NCBI RefSeq assembly: GCF_041435215.1
Contig: NZ_CP108394.1
Location: 8,866,001 to 8,930,000 of the forward strand
DNA length: 64,000 nt
Source: Streptomyces sp. NBC_01314
GTDB lineage: Bacteria > Actinomycetota > Actinomycetes > Streptomycetales > Streptomycetaceae
Direction: 5' to 3'
Shown here: positions 50,380-58,942 of the stretch, one piece after another
How positions within the stretch are numbered: position 1 is the stretch's first letter
Layout: the number at the start of each line of letters is the position of its first letter
Program-made: the position numbers and the translations under genes
Notes under the pieces: generated by a model
The model's input: the letters and a program-made list of their open reading frames with translations, nothing else
Told to the model about the DNA's origin: nothing
Database searches by the model: none

Positions 50380-51417
50380 TCAGGCCTCCTGGGAGCCGGC
50401 GCGAAGAGTCGTCAGGCCGTGTTCGATGAAGACGGGGACCAGGTCGCCGATGCGGTCGAAGCCGCGGCCGACCGTCTGGCCGAGTGTGTACCGGTAGTGG
50501 ATGCCCTCCAGGATCACGGCGAGCTTGAACCACGCGAACGCCGTGTACCAGGACACCGAGGCGACGTCGCGGCCCGAGCGTGCCGCGTACCGCTCGACGA
50601 TCTCTGCGGGATCCGGGTGCCCGGCCGCCGCCGCGGTCGTGGAGACGGGGGATTCGGGCGTTGCGAGCGGCACGCTGTACATCACCAGCAGGCCCAGGTC
50701 GGTGAGCGGGTCACCGAGCGTGGACATCTCCCAGTCGAGGATCGCCCTGATCCGGTCGTCGTCACCCAGCAGGACGTTGTCGAGCCGGTAGTCGCCGTGC
50801 ACGACGGTCGGGGCGGGGGAGTGGGGCAGTTGGCGCCCCAGGGCCGCGTGCAGTTCGTCGATGCCGGCCAGCTCGCGGTTGCGGGACGCGTCCAACTGCT
50901 TGCCCCAGCGCCGCAGTTGCCGGTCCAGGAAGCCCTCCGGGCGTCCGAAGTCGGCGAGGCCCACCTCGGCGGGGTCCACCGCGTGCAGCTCGACGAGGGT
51001 GTCGACCAGGCTCAGCACGGCTGCCCGGGTGCGCTCCGGGCCCAGCGGGGCCAGCTGCTCGGCGGTGCGGTAGGGGGTGCCCTCCACGAAGTCCATGACG
51101 TAGAAGGGCGCGCCGAGCACGTCCTCGTCACCGCAGAACAGCACGGGACGCGGCACCGGAACGTCCGTCGCGTGCAGCGCGCTGATCACCCGGTGTTCAC
51201 GCTTCATGTCGTGCGCGGTCGCCAGCACATGGCCCAGCGGAGGCCGCCGTACGACCCACTTCGCGGAGCCGTCCGTGACCTCGTACGTCAGGTTCGACCG
51301 TCCGCCCTCGATCAGCCGGCCGGTGAGCGGGCCGCCCACGAGTCCGGGCCGCTCGGCGTCGAGCAGGGCGCGGAGCCGGTCGGGATCGAGACCTGGCGGG
51401 TGGTCTGGGTGCATCAT
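50380..51417 (-). CDS. Aminoglycoside-phosphotransferase-fold kinase, ACAD10/11 type
   Basis: A 345-residue kinase-fold protein with LIEGGRSNLTYEV near the start. The catalytic VVHGDYRLDNVLLG and AILDWEMSTLGDPLTDLG carry the Asp residues of the Brenner and metal motifs. This branch phosphorylates hydroxyacyl-CoA rather than aminoglycosides and works with the downstream dehydrogenase. Six bases separate the two. The TetR-type palindrome at 51454-51471 lies 37 bases before the start. Confidence 0.92.
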   Translation of the reverse strand: MMHPDHPPGLDPDRLRALLDAERPGLVGGPLTGRLIEGGRSNLTYEVTDGSAKWVVRRPPLGHVLATAHDMKREHRVISALHATDVPVPRPVLFCGDEDVLGAPFYVMDFVEGTPYRTAEQLAPLGPERTRAAVLSLVDTLVELHAVDPAEVGLADFGRPEGFLDRQLRRWGKQLDASRNRELAGIDELHAALGRQLPHSPAPTVVHGDYRLDNVLLGDDDRIRAILDWEMSTLGDPLTDLGLLVMYSVPLATPESPVSTTAAAAGHPDPAEIVERYAARSGRDVASVSWYTAFAWFKLAVILEGIHYRYTLGQTVGRGFDRIGDLVPVFIEHGLTTLRAGSQEA

Positions 51418-51453
51418 CGCTCCTACACGCGGTTTACCGTGACCTGTCTCATG

Positions 51454-51471
51454 ATGCCGACCGGTCGGTAT
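51454..51471. promoter_or_regulatory. TetR-type operator before the phosphotransferase-ACAD operon
   Basis: ATGCCGACCGGTCGGTAT: 8 of 9 pairs match, with a perfect 12-base core CCGACCGGTCGG. It is the best member of the site family also seen at 29440 and 47385. Confidence 0.7.
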
Positions 51472-51573
51472 GCCGTCCAGGGGGCGACACGAAAGTGATC
51501 GGAGTCTCGACGGGATCCCGCCGGAATCCGGCCGTACCCCGCCGGGGTACGGCTCGGGTCCCGGGACGGTCCG

Positions 51574-52485
51574 TCACGCGTGGCAGGTCATCATCTCCCC
51601 GCCGTTGACGGTCGCCATGTCGATGAACCCGGCGAACGGGTCGACGCCCTCGCCCTCCGGCTCCCCGTCCAGCTCGGCGTACGCCCGGCGCAGGTTCGCC
51701 ACCAGCCGCTCGCTCTCCGGCAGCGCCGCGTACTCGCCGAGATCCGTGCTCCGGGCCGCCTCCAGTGGCGTCAGGCCCGCCGCGTGCGACTTCTCGGCCA
51801 CCTCGCCCACGAAGCGCATGTACCGCTCGGCCTTGTCGAACGCGGACGGGTCGGTGACCGGCCCGTGCCCCGGTACGACGGTCTCGGCGCCCAGCTCGCG
51901 CAGCAGCGCCAGCGCCCGCAGTGAACCGCTCAGCGAGCCCATCAGGAAGAACGGCGTCCCGCCCTCGAAGACCAGGTCCCCCGCGAACAGCACCCGCCGG
52001 TGCGGCAGCCACACGACGGAGTCGCCGACCGTGTGCGAGACACCCGGGTGGATGACCTGGGCCTCGATGTCGCCGACGTGGAGCGTCACGCGGTCGTCGT
52101 ACGTCAGGTCCGCGCCCTGGATGTCGACATCGCCGAAGTCGGTCTGCGGCCACAGCAGGTGGAGGTGGAGCCCGCTGGCGAGGGCCTCGCGGCGGCAGGC
52201 CGAGTGTGAGACGAGGGTGGCGGACGGCGTGAAGAAGCCGTTGCCGTAGGTGTGGTCCCCGTGGTGGTGGGTGTTGACCAGGAGGCGGGGCTTCGGGACG
52301 CCGGTCGCGTCGAGCGCGGCGCCCAGGGCGCGGGTCCTGCGCTCCGTCGCCGCCGTGTCCACGAGCAAGGTGGTGGTGCCGTCACTCACGAAACCGGAGT
52401 TGTTCAGACACCATCCGCCGTCCGGCTGTACATACGCGTACACGTCGCTCGCGAGTTCGACGGTGTACGGCTCTTCCGCGGTCAT
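51574..52485 (-). CDS. MBL-fold metallo-hydrolase
   Basis: Metallo-beta-lactamase-fold protein of 303 residues, presumably with two zincs. The metal motif is THHHGDHTYGN, with later ligands in HPGVSHTVGD, VLFAGDLVFEGG and VVPGHGPVTD. No signal peptide is present, so it is cytoplasmic. Close relatives are usually annotated only as hydrolases. The ATG at 52485 has AAGGGG 6 bases upstream; the longer frame is a shadow of the His-rich gene region. It is not clearly in an operon. Confidence 0.9.
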   Translation of the reverse strand: MTAEEPYTVELASDVYAYVQPDGGWCLNNSGFVSDGTTTLLVDTAATERRTRALGAALDATGVPKPRLLVNTHHHGDHTYGNGFFTPSATLVSHSACRREALASGLHLHLLWPQTDFGDVDIQGADLTYDDRVTLHVGDIEAQVIHPGVSHTVGDSVVWLPHRRVLFAGDLVFEGGTPFFLMGSLSGSLRALALLRELGAETVVPGHGPVTDPSAFDKAERYMRFVGEVAEKSHAAGLTPLEAARSTDLGEYAALPESERLVANLRRAYAELDGEPEGEGVDPFAGFIDMATVNGGEMMTCHA

Positions 52486-52633
52486 AGTGACCCCTTCATC
52501 CCCCGGATCGTCGCCAACTGGTGGTCCGAGCCTGCCAGTCGGCGATGATCCGGTGGAATCCGGGGTGCACGGAAACGGCGCGGGTGATGGCGCTACCGCT
52601 GGTGCCGGCACCAGCCGTCGGCCGTCGCCGCCG

Positions 52634-52930
52634 TCAGTGGTCGTCCCAGTGCCCGTCGTGGGCGGCGTGCCGGTGTCCGTCGTGCTCATAGTCCACGTGG
52701 TCCCCGTGCGAGACCGCCTGGTGCCCGCAGTCCTCCCCGTGCTCATGGGCGTGCCCGTCGTGCGTGGTGTGCCCGCTCGGCTCGCATTCGTCCCAGTGGC
52801 CGGAGTGCTCGCGGTGCAGATGCCCGTCGTGCGCGTAGTCGGTGTGGTCACCGTGCGACACGGCGGTGTGCCCGCAGGTGGGGCTGTGGGCGTGGTCGTG
52901 GACGGGGTGTTCCTGGTGCAGGGTGGTCAT
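52634..52930 (-). CDS. Histidine-rich small protein with internal duplication
   Basis: A 98-residue protein of which about one residue in four is His. Two copies of a module of roughly 30 residues are present: CGHTAVSHGDHTDYAHDGHL and CGHQAVSHGDHVDYEHDGHR, each ending in HxGHWD. There is no signal or membrane helix. Such composition suggests a metal (Zn, Ni, Co, Cu) store or chaperone. The ATG at 52930 has GAAGG upstream. A 13-base palindrome (GAAGTCCCACTTC, 52979-52991) lies in its promoter region. Confidence 0.8.
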   Translation of the reverse strand: MTTLHQEHPVHDHAHSPTCGHTAVSHGDHTDYAHDGHLHREHSGHWDECEPSGHTTHDGHAHEHGEDCGHQAVSHGDHVDYEHDGHRHAAHDGHWDDH

Positions 52931-53122
52931 CGCGCTCACCTTCGGTGGTACGGGGGTGACATATCCAGGCTAGTCACAGAAGTCCCACTTCGACCTTTTT
53001 GAAACTCCCCGCACGCACCAGAACCTGCCCCCCGCTTCGGTTCGCTCGATCGCTCCTCGTCGCCATCGTCGCCCTCCGCCGGGTCCGGCCGTCCGGTGGT
53101 GCGGTGGCCGCAGGGTCAGATG

Positions 53123-53455
53123 TCAGGACACCAGGGCCGCGCCACACACCGCGAGGGCGATCACGCACAGGACGGCCGCCGCGGCCGTCCTGGGCACCAG
53201 TACGGGCGGGCGGGAGGCCGTCAGGGTGTCGATGCGACGATGGGCGAGCGCCAGGAAGCCCAGCCACAGCACCACGCACAGGGCCGCGGCCACCACTCCG
53301 GCCGCGGACGGCCCACCGTGCAGCGCGGACTTCGCGGCGAGCACGGTGATCACGGCGCCCGCGAGGGTCGTACGCCGCCAGGCGAGCCGGGTGCGCTCGG
53401 GCTGGAGGCCCGGGTCGCGGTCGGAAGACCCGGGGGGAGCGGACGGCGGGCTCAC
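53123..53455 (-). CDS. DUF202-family small membrane protein, second of a pair
   Basis: A 110-residue protein with three hydrophobic helices (TTLAGAVITVLAAKSALHG, AAALCVVLWLGFLALAH, TAAAAVLCVIALAVCGAAL). It opens with the DUF202 sequence PERTRLAWRRTTLA. The GTG start overlaps the stop of the preceding DUF202 gene (GTGA). Function unknown; the pair probably forms one membrane complex. Confidence 0.82.
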   Translation of the reverse strand: MSPPSAPPGSSDRDPGLQPERTRLAWRRTTLAGAVITVLAAKSALHGGPSAAGVVAAALCVVLWLGFLALAHRRIDTLTASRPPVLVPRTAAAAVLCVIALAVCGAALVS

Positions 53456-53844
53456 CCCTCCCACCCGAGCAGCACGACAGCGACCATGCCGACGGCGACC
53501 ACGGCGACGACGAGGCCGAGCAACGCCGGGAAGCGGGACACCGGCAGATCCTCCCCGCGCCGCATCGCCCGCTCGCAGCGCACCCAGTGGTTGACCGCGC
53601 GCAACGCGCACAGCACCCCGGCGGCCAGCAGGGCGAGCGCCAGCCCGACGCGCCAGCCCCAGCGCAGGTCCGGCAGGAACTGGTCCACCGCGAAGCCGCC
53701 GCCGATGAGGGCGAGCGAGGTGCGCAGCCAGGCCAGGAAGGTCCGCTCGTTGGCCAGGGAGAACCGGTAGTCCGGGGTCCGGCCTTCCTCCCGGATCTCA
53801 CCCGGGGCGAACCAGAGCCGGACGTTCTGTATAAATTCGATCAC
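53452..53844 (-). CDS. DUF202/YidH-family membrane protein, first of a pair
   Basis: A 130-residue protein with WFAPGEIREEGRTPDYRFSL, then the conserved NERTFLAWLRTSLALIGGG of YidH-like DUF202 proteins and three membrane helices. Function is unknown in all species as far as I know. It is co-translated with the shorter DUF202 protein downstream. Confidence 0.88.
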   Translation of the reverse strand: MIEFIQNVRLWFAPGEIREEGRTPDYRFSLANERTFLAWLRTSLALIGGGFAVDQFLPDLRWGWRVGLALALLAAGVLCALRAVNHWVRCERAMRRGEDLPVSRFPALLGLVVAVVAVGMVAVVLLGWEG

Positions 53845-53895
53845 TCGCAGGACATTACCGGTCGGCCTCGGAGCGCAGGTCCGCCTCCCCGCGCT

Positions 53896-54411
53896 TCACC
53901 CCGCGGCCCCGCGCGCCCTCAGCCGCTCGTACGCCGCCACCCCGTCCGGCACCCACTCCCACTCGCCCAGCCGCCGCTCCACCTCGGCCTCCGCGAGGAA
54001 CCCGTGCCAGGCGACCTCCTCCGTCTGCGGGTCCACCGGCAGCGCGCAGCGGACCTCGTACACCGCCGACCACCAGGTCCGCCCGGCCCCGTCGTCGTAC
54101 AAGAACTTGAACAGCGGGTCCGGCCGGGGCAGCCCGGAGACACCCAGCTCCTCCTCGGCCTCGCGGAGCGCCGCGTCGTCGTAGGACTCGCCCGCCCCGA
54201 CGACTCCGCCCACGAACATGTCGTACAGCGACGGAAAGATCAGTTTCGTGCCCGTCCGGCGATGCACGAACACCCGCCCTTCGGCATCCTTGACCAGCAC
54301 GAACACGGCCCGATGACGCATCCCCCGCGCATACACCTCCCCCCGTGGGGCCTGCCCGATGACCTGGTCGCTCTCGTCCACGATGTCGAGGATCTCGTCG
54401 GCGGCACTCAT
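53896..54411 (-). CDS. NUDIX hydrolase
   Basis: Pyrophosphohydrolase of 171 residues. The Nudix box is GGVVGAGESYDDAALREAEE followed by ELGV, matching G-x5-E-x7-REUxEExGU. The start MSAADEILDIVDESDQVIG and HRAVFVLVKDAEGRVFVHRR resemble the YfcD/IPP-isomerase-like branch. The ATG at 54411 is chosen; the longer frame runs into the dispersed repeat at 54449-54535. Confidence 0.9.
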   Translation of the reverse strand: MSAADEILDIVDESDQVIGQAPRGEVYARGMRHRAVFVLVKDAEGRVFVHRRTGTKLIFPSLYDMFVGGVVGAGESYDDAALREAEEELGVSGLPRPDPLFKFLYDDGAGRTWWSAVYEVRCALPVDPQTEEVAWHGFLAEAEVERRLGEWEWVPDGVAAYERLRARGAAG

Positions 54412-54448
54412 GTCCCCATCCAAGCAGGGGGCGGGTGGAGCGAGGGTG

Positions 54449-54535
54449 CGGGTCGGCTGCGGATGGGAGAAGCACGGGGCGCAGCCCCTGCTTCTCAGGG
54501 GCGCGGGGAACTGCGCGAGAAGCCCCACTCAGCCG
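54449..54535. repeat. Dispersed composite repeat, partial copy
   Basis: GGTCGGCTGCGGATGGGAGA, then a hairpin with GAGAAGCA and TGCTTCTC arms around GGGGC/GCCCC, then GGGGCGCGGGGAACTGCGCG. The hairpin and right arm match the copy at 49003-49148; the left arm is missing. It lies between the NUDIX start and the DMT transporter stop. Confidence 0.75.
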
Positions 54536-54541
54536 CACTCG

Positions 54542-55438
54542 CTACGCGACCCGCACTCCCGAGCTCTCCCGCGAACCCCCGGCGGAGCCGCACGGCATCG
54601 CCGGATGCATCCCGAGCAGCACCACCCCGACAACGATCCCCGTCAACCCGGCCGCCTCCCACGCCAGCGCCCCCGCGTCCATCCGGAGTCGATCCCCCAG
54701 GAACCCCACTCCGCACGCGATTCCCGCCAGCGGCTGCGCGGCGGTGAGCGCCGGCAGGGACATCCGCAGCGGCGCCGCCTCGAAGGCGCTCTGTACGAGC
54801 ACGAGCCCGGTCACGCCGAGCAGCACGACCCCGTACGGCTGCCACGAGGTGAAGAGCCCGCCCCAGCCGGCTCCGGCGAACAGCTGCCCGCTGATCCGGG
54901 TGAGCGCGTCCTGGATGCCGTAGAGGAGCCCGGCCGCGACCGCGAGCAGCACCGGGGCCGCACTGAGCCGCGACCGCTTCGCGTACGCCGTGAGCAGCAG
55001 CGCGAGCCCCAGCATGACGCCGATGATCAGCCACTGCCGGAAGGGGCCGCCGACCGCCGCCCCGCCCTCCGGCCGCCCGGCGACGATGAACGCGGTGACG
55101 CCGCCCGCGAGCAGCACCAGCCCCGCCCAGCCCTGGCGGCCCAGCGGCTGACGGGTCTGCCGGCGGGACAGGGCGAGCGCGAAGAGCAGGTTCGTGGCGA
55201 GGAGCGGCTCCACGAGGGTGATCTCACCCTGGCTGAGCGCGATCGCGCCCAGAGCCATGCCGCACACCATCAGCCCGATGCCGCCGAGCCAGCGCGGCAC
55301 CCGGATCAGGTCGAGCAGCAGCCGGGGCGAGAGGAAGTCGCCCAGCGGGGCGTGGGCGGCCGCCTGCTGCTGGAGAACGAAGCCGAAGCCCAGACAGCAG
55401 GCGGCGCCCACGGCGAGAAGAAGAACGAGAACCGACAC
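54542..55438 (-). CDS. DMT-superfamily (EamA-like) transporter
   Basis: A 298-residue membrane protein with about nine or ten helices, for example VLLLAVGAACCLGFGFVLQQ and LSQGEITLVEPLLATNLLFA. The second half repeats the pattern (VLLGVTGLVLVQSAF, LPALTAAQPLAGIACG). The GTG at 55438 has GAGG 8 bases upstream. The longer frame to 55600 is unlikely. Substrate unknown; unlike the copy at 31 kb this one is intact. Confidence 0.88.
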   Translation of the reverse strand: MSVLVLLLAVGAACCLGFGFVLQQQAAAHAPLGDFLSPRLLLDLIRVPRWLGGIGLMVCGMALGAIALSQGEITLVEPLLATNLLFALALSRRQTRQPLGRQGWAGLVLLAGGVTAFIVAGRPEGGAAVGGPFRQWLIIGVMLGLALLLTAYAKRSRLSAAPVLLAVAAGLLYGIQDALTRISGQLFAGAGWGGLFTSWQPYGVVLLGVTGLVLVQSAFEAAPLRMSLPALTAAQPLAGIACGVGFLGDRLRMDAGALAWEAAGLTGIVVGVVLLGMHPAMPCGSAGGSRESSGVRVA

Positions 55439-55745
55439 GCGGAATACCTCGGGTCGTCGGACGGGCCGCGGTGACCGTCCCACCGGACGTCCCGCTCGGT
55501 ACCCCGCCAGGGAGGCGATTTGTGCCTCGACGGGTGACCCGATACGTATTCGGACGACTGTAGCCGCCCCGCCGGAGGCTGTCCGTAAGAGGAGACACAT
55601 CTCGGCAGTTGACTAGGTCACTCCTTCTGCCGAAGGATCTGGTCCAAACCTGCTGACCGGCCGGTAACAAAGCGTGGGGCCGTGCCTGGCCTGCTTCGGC
55701 CTGCCCCCGCTTGCCTGACCCGTTCCCCCGAGAGGACGTCCTCCA

Positions 55746-57401
55746 ATGTCGTACGACGCAGATGTGATCGTGATCGGGGCGGGCCTCGCAGGGCTCGCGG
55801 CGACCGCGGAGCTCGTCGACGCGGGCCGCAAGGTGATCCTCCTCGACCAGGAGCCGGAGCAGTCGATCGGCGGCCAGGCGCACTGGTCGTTCGGCGGACT
55901 CTTCTTCGTCGACTCGCCCGAGCAGCGCCGCCTGCGCATCAAGGACAGCCACGCGCTCGCCCTCCAGGACTGGATGGGCACGGCCGCCTTCGACCGCGAG
56001 GAGGACCGCTGGCCGCGCAAGTGGGCCGAGGCGTACGTCGACTTCGCGGCCGGTGAGAAGCGGTCCTGGCTCCACCAGCAGGGTGTCCGGTTCTTCCCGG
56101 TGGTCGGCTGGGCCGAGCGCGGTGGCTACGACGCCAACGGTCACGGCAACTCCGTCCCCCGCTTCCACATCACCTGGGGCACCGGCCCCGGCCTCGTCGA
56201 GCCCTTCGAGCGGCGGGTGCGGGAGGGCGTGGCCCGGGGACTGGTCCAGCTGAAGTTCCGGCACCGGGTGACCGGCCTGTCACGCAGCGCGGGCGCCGTC
56301 GACACCGTCACCGGCGAGATCCTGGAGCCGTCGACCATCGAGCGCGGCCAGGCCAGCAGCCGCGACGTCACCGGCGCCTTCGAACTGAAGGCCCAGGCCG
56401 TGATCGTCACCTCCGGCGGCATCGGCGGCAACCACGACCTCGTCCGCGCCAACTGGCCGGAGCGCCTCGGCAACCCCCCGGAGAAGATGATCTCCGGCGT
56501 GCCCGCGCACGTCGACGGCCGGATGCTCGGCATCGCCGAGGAGGCGGGCGCCAACCTCATCAACCGCGACCGCATGTGGCACTACACCGAGGGCATCCAG
56601 AACTGGAACCCCATCTGGGAGAACCACGGCATCCGAGTCCTCCCCGGCCCGTCCTCGCTCTGGCTGGACGCCCGCGGCAAGCGGCTCCCGGTCCCGCTGT
56701 TCCCCGGCTTCGACACCCTCGGCACGCTCGAACACATCATGAAGACCGGCTACGACTACACGTGGTTCGTCCTCGACCAGAAGATCATCGGCAAGGAGTT
56801 CGCGCTCTCCGGCTCCGAGCAGAACCCCGACCTGACCGGCAAGTCCATCAAGGACGTCTTCATCCGGGCCCGCGCGGACGTCCCCGGCCCGGTGAAGGCC
56901 TTCATGGACCACGGCGTCGACTTCGTCGTCGAGAAGGACCTCGGCTCCCTGGTCCGCGGCATGAACGCGCTCACGAAGGAACCGCTGATCGACGAGGCCG
57001 AGCTGCGCCGCGAGATCGTCTCCCGGGACCGCGAGGTCGCCAACCCCTTCACCAAGGACCTGCAGATCATGGCGGTCCGGGGGGCCCGCAACTACCTCGG
57101 CGACAAGCTCATCCGCACCGCCACCCCGCACCGCATCCTCGACCCGAAGGCGGGTCCGCTGATCGCCGTCCGCCTGAACATCCTGACCCGCAAGACCCTC
57201 GGCGGCCTGGAGACCGACCTCTCCTCCCGCGTCCTCACCGAGGGCGGCGACCCGCTGGAGGGCGTGTACGCGGCGGGCGAGGCCGCCGGCTTCGGCGGCG
57301 GCGGAGTCCACGGCTACCGCTCCCTGGAGGGCACCTTCCTCGGCGGCTGCCTGTTCTCCGGCCGCACGGCGGGCCGCGCGGCGGCGAAGGCGACGGGCTG
57401 A
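55746..57401 (+). CDS. FAD-binding dehydrogenase (KstD/fumarate-reductase fold)
   Basis: Flavoprotein of 551 residues. The FAD motif is VIVIGAGLAGLAATAELVDA with VILLDQE. IGGQAHWSFGGLFFVDSPEQ and the closing GVYAAGEAAGFGGGGVHGYR are typical of the 3-ketosteroid-dehydrogenase-like branch that many actinobacteria carry without steroid genes. SSGGIGGNHD-type motifs (TSGGIGGNHDLVRANWP) support the fold. No signal peptide. A FeS or quinone partner is not adjacent, and the substrate is unknown. Its own promoter lies in the 55439-55745 gap, shared divergently with the DMT gene. Confidence 0.9.
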   Translation: MSYDADVIVIGAGLAGLAATAELVDAGRKVILLDQEPEQSIGGQAHWSFGGLFFVDSPEQRRLRIKDSHALALQDWMGTAAFDREEDRWPRKWAEAYVDFAAGEKRSWLHQQGVRFFPVVGWAERGGYDANGHGNSVPRFHITWGTGPGLVEPFERRVREGVARGLVQLKFRHRVTGLSRSAGAVDTVTGEILEPSTIERGQASSRDVTGAFELKAQAVIVTSGGIGGNHDLVRANWPERLGNPPEKMISGVPAHVDGRMLGIAEEAGANLINRDRMWHYTEGIQNWNPIWENHGIRVLPGPSSLWLDARGKRLPVPLFPGFDTLGTLEHIMKTGYDYTWFVLDQKIIGKEFALSGSEQNPDLTGKSIKDVFIRARADVPGPVKAFMDHGVDFVVEKDLGSLVRGMNALTKEPLIDEAELRREIVSRDREVANPFTKDLQIMAVRGARNYLGDKLIRTATPHRILDPKAGPLIAVRLNILTRKTLGGLETDLSSRVLTEGGDPLEGVYAAGEAAGFGGGGVHGYRSLEGTFLGGCLFSGRTAGRAAAKATG

Positions 57402-57485
57402 TCCGGGGCCGCGAAGGCTTACCGAATCCTGACGAATATCCGCCGCCACTGGCCCGACCGGGGCGGCGGATGGTCGAATCGATGG

Positions 57486-58271
57486 GTGAACCCTGAACAT
57501 CCCGAAGCGCGGCAAGCGCCGACGGAGCACCCCGAAGAGCAGGAAGGCCACGCCGGTCAGGAATCCGAGCGGGGCAGACCCATCGGCCGCCGTGTCCTTC
57601 TCGGCACCCTCGGACTCGGTGCCCTCGGCGTCGTCTCCGCGCCCGTTCTCCAGCGCGGCATGGAGGCGTTCCTCGGCGAGGCGGCCCAGAAGGACCCCAC
57701 CGGCCTGACCGGCCTGCTCCCCAACGGCGGCGGCTTCCGCTACTACTCCGTGACGTCGTCCGTCCCCCGCAGGACCGCGAGGAACTACCGTCTGACCGTC
57801 GGCGGCCTGGTCGACAAGCCCGCCTCGTACACCCTCGCCGACCTGCGGGCCCTCCCGCAGACCCGGATGGTCGAGGACGTCCAGTGCGTCACGGGCTGGC
57901 GCGTGCCGGACACCCCGTTCGAGGGCGTACGGCTCTCCGCGCTGCTGGACGCGGCCGGCGTGCGCTCCTCGGCGGGCGCGATCCGCTTCACCTGCTTCGA
58001 CGGGGCGTACACCGAGAGCCTCACCCTGGAACAGGCCCGCCGCGCCGACGTCCTGGTGGCCCTGCGTATGCAGGACAAGGACATCAGCCACAACCACGGC
58101 GGCCCGGTACGTCTCTATGTCGCCCCCATGTACTTCTACAAGTCGGCCAAGTGGCTCTCCGGCATCGAGGTCACGGAGAAGGTGGAGCCCGGCTACTGGG
58201 AGGAGCGGGGCTACGACATCGACGCGTGGGTCGGCCGATCGAACGGGCGGGACGATGAACCGACGACTTGA
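57486..58271 (+). CDS. Sulfite-oxidase-fold molybdopterin protein (MsrP/YedY-like)
   Basis: Mono-molybdopterin oxidoreductase of 261 residues. A Tat-like signal or anchor (RRVLLGTLGLGALGVVSAPV, about 35-56) directs it outward. The Mo-ligand Cys134 lies in VQCVTGWRVP, and the domain continues with TCFDGAYTESLTLEQA and HNHGGPVRLYVAPMY. The gene overlaps the cytochrome b gene by 17 bases. MsrP-MsrQ pairs repair oxidised methionine in exported proteins; this pair could do that or another reduction. GTG start. Confidence 0.9.
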   Translation: MNPEHPEARQAPTEHPEEQEGHAGQESERGRPIGRRVLLGTLGLGALGVVSAPVLQRGMEAFLGEAAQKDPTGLTGLLPNGGGFRYYSVTSSVPRRTARNYRLTVGGLVDKPASYTLADLRALPQTRMVEDVQCVTGWRVPDTPFEGVRLSALLDAAGVRSSAGAIRFTCFDGAYTESLTLEQARRADVLVALRMQDKDISHNHGGPVRLYVAPMYFYKSAKWLSGIEVTEKVEPGYWEERGYDIDAWVGRSNGRDDEPTT

Positions 58272-58878
58272 GGTGGCACCCGTTCGGGCGGAGACACGCG
58301 TCCGGCGCTTCACGGCCGCCGAACGCTGGATCCACCGCACGACGGCCGCCCTGATGGGCATCTGCGTGGTGACGGCGGCCTGTCTCTACGTCCCCGCCCT
58401 CGCCGAACTGGTCGGCCGCCGGGCCCTGGTGGTCACGGTCCACAAGTGGACGGGCCTGCTCCTGCCCCTCCCGGTCCTGGCGGGCCTGGCCTCCCGCGCG
58501 TTCCGTGCGGACCTCGGCCGGCTGAACCGCTGGGGCCCGCACGACCGCGTCTGGCTCCGCGCCGCCCGCCGCCGCGTCCCGGGCGCACGCCCCGCCGCCA
58601 AGTTCAACGCCGGCCAGAAGCTCTACGCCGCCTGGATCGCCGGCGCCACCCTCGTCATGCTCGCCACGGGCCTGATGATGTGGTTCACCCACCTCACCCC
58701 GCTGATGTGGCGCACCAGCGCGACCTTCGTCCACGACTGGCTGGCCCTGACGATCGGCATCGTCCTGGCGGGCCACATCGGCATGGCCCTGGGCGACCCG
58801 GAGGCCCGCCGGGGCCTGCGGACGGGCTCGGTGAGCAGGGAGTGGGCGGACCGGGAACACCCGCTGTGGCGGCCTTAG
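58255..58878 (+). CDS. Membrane cytochrome b partner of the molybdoprotein
   Basis: A 207-residue protein with four membrane helices. Heme ligands are likely among His in AERWIHRTTA, VTVHKWTG, WFTHLTPLM, FVHDWLALT and GHIGMALGD, a pattern like the formate-dehydrogenase gamma/cytochrome b561 group. It would feed quinol electrons to the overlapping molybdoprotein. The ATG at 58255 lies 17 bases inside the previous gene. Confidence 0.88.
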   Translation: MNRRLEVAPVRAETRVRRFTAAERWIHRTTAALMGICVVTAACLYVPALAELVGRRALVVTVHKWTGLLLPLPVLAGLASRAFRADLGRLNRWGPHDRVWLRAARRRVPGARPAAKFNAGQKLYAAWIAGATLVMLATGLMMWFTHLTPLMWRTSATFVHDWLALTIGIVLAGHIGMALGDPEARRGLRTGSVSREWADREHPLWRP

Positions 58879-58890
58879 CACCGGCCACGG

Positions 58891-58919
58891 CCGGGAGTCC
58901 CCGGTCCCGTACTCCCCGG
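58891..58919. terminator. Hairpin between cytochrome b and gntP
   Basis: CCGGGAGT pairs with ACTCCCCGG with one bulge, around a 12-base loop, between convergent stops at 58878 and 58943. Confidence 0.5.
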
Positions 58920-58942
58920 ATCACCAGGGACACCCGTACGCC

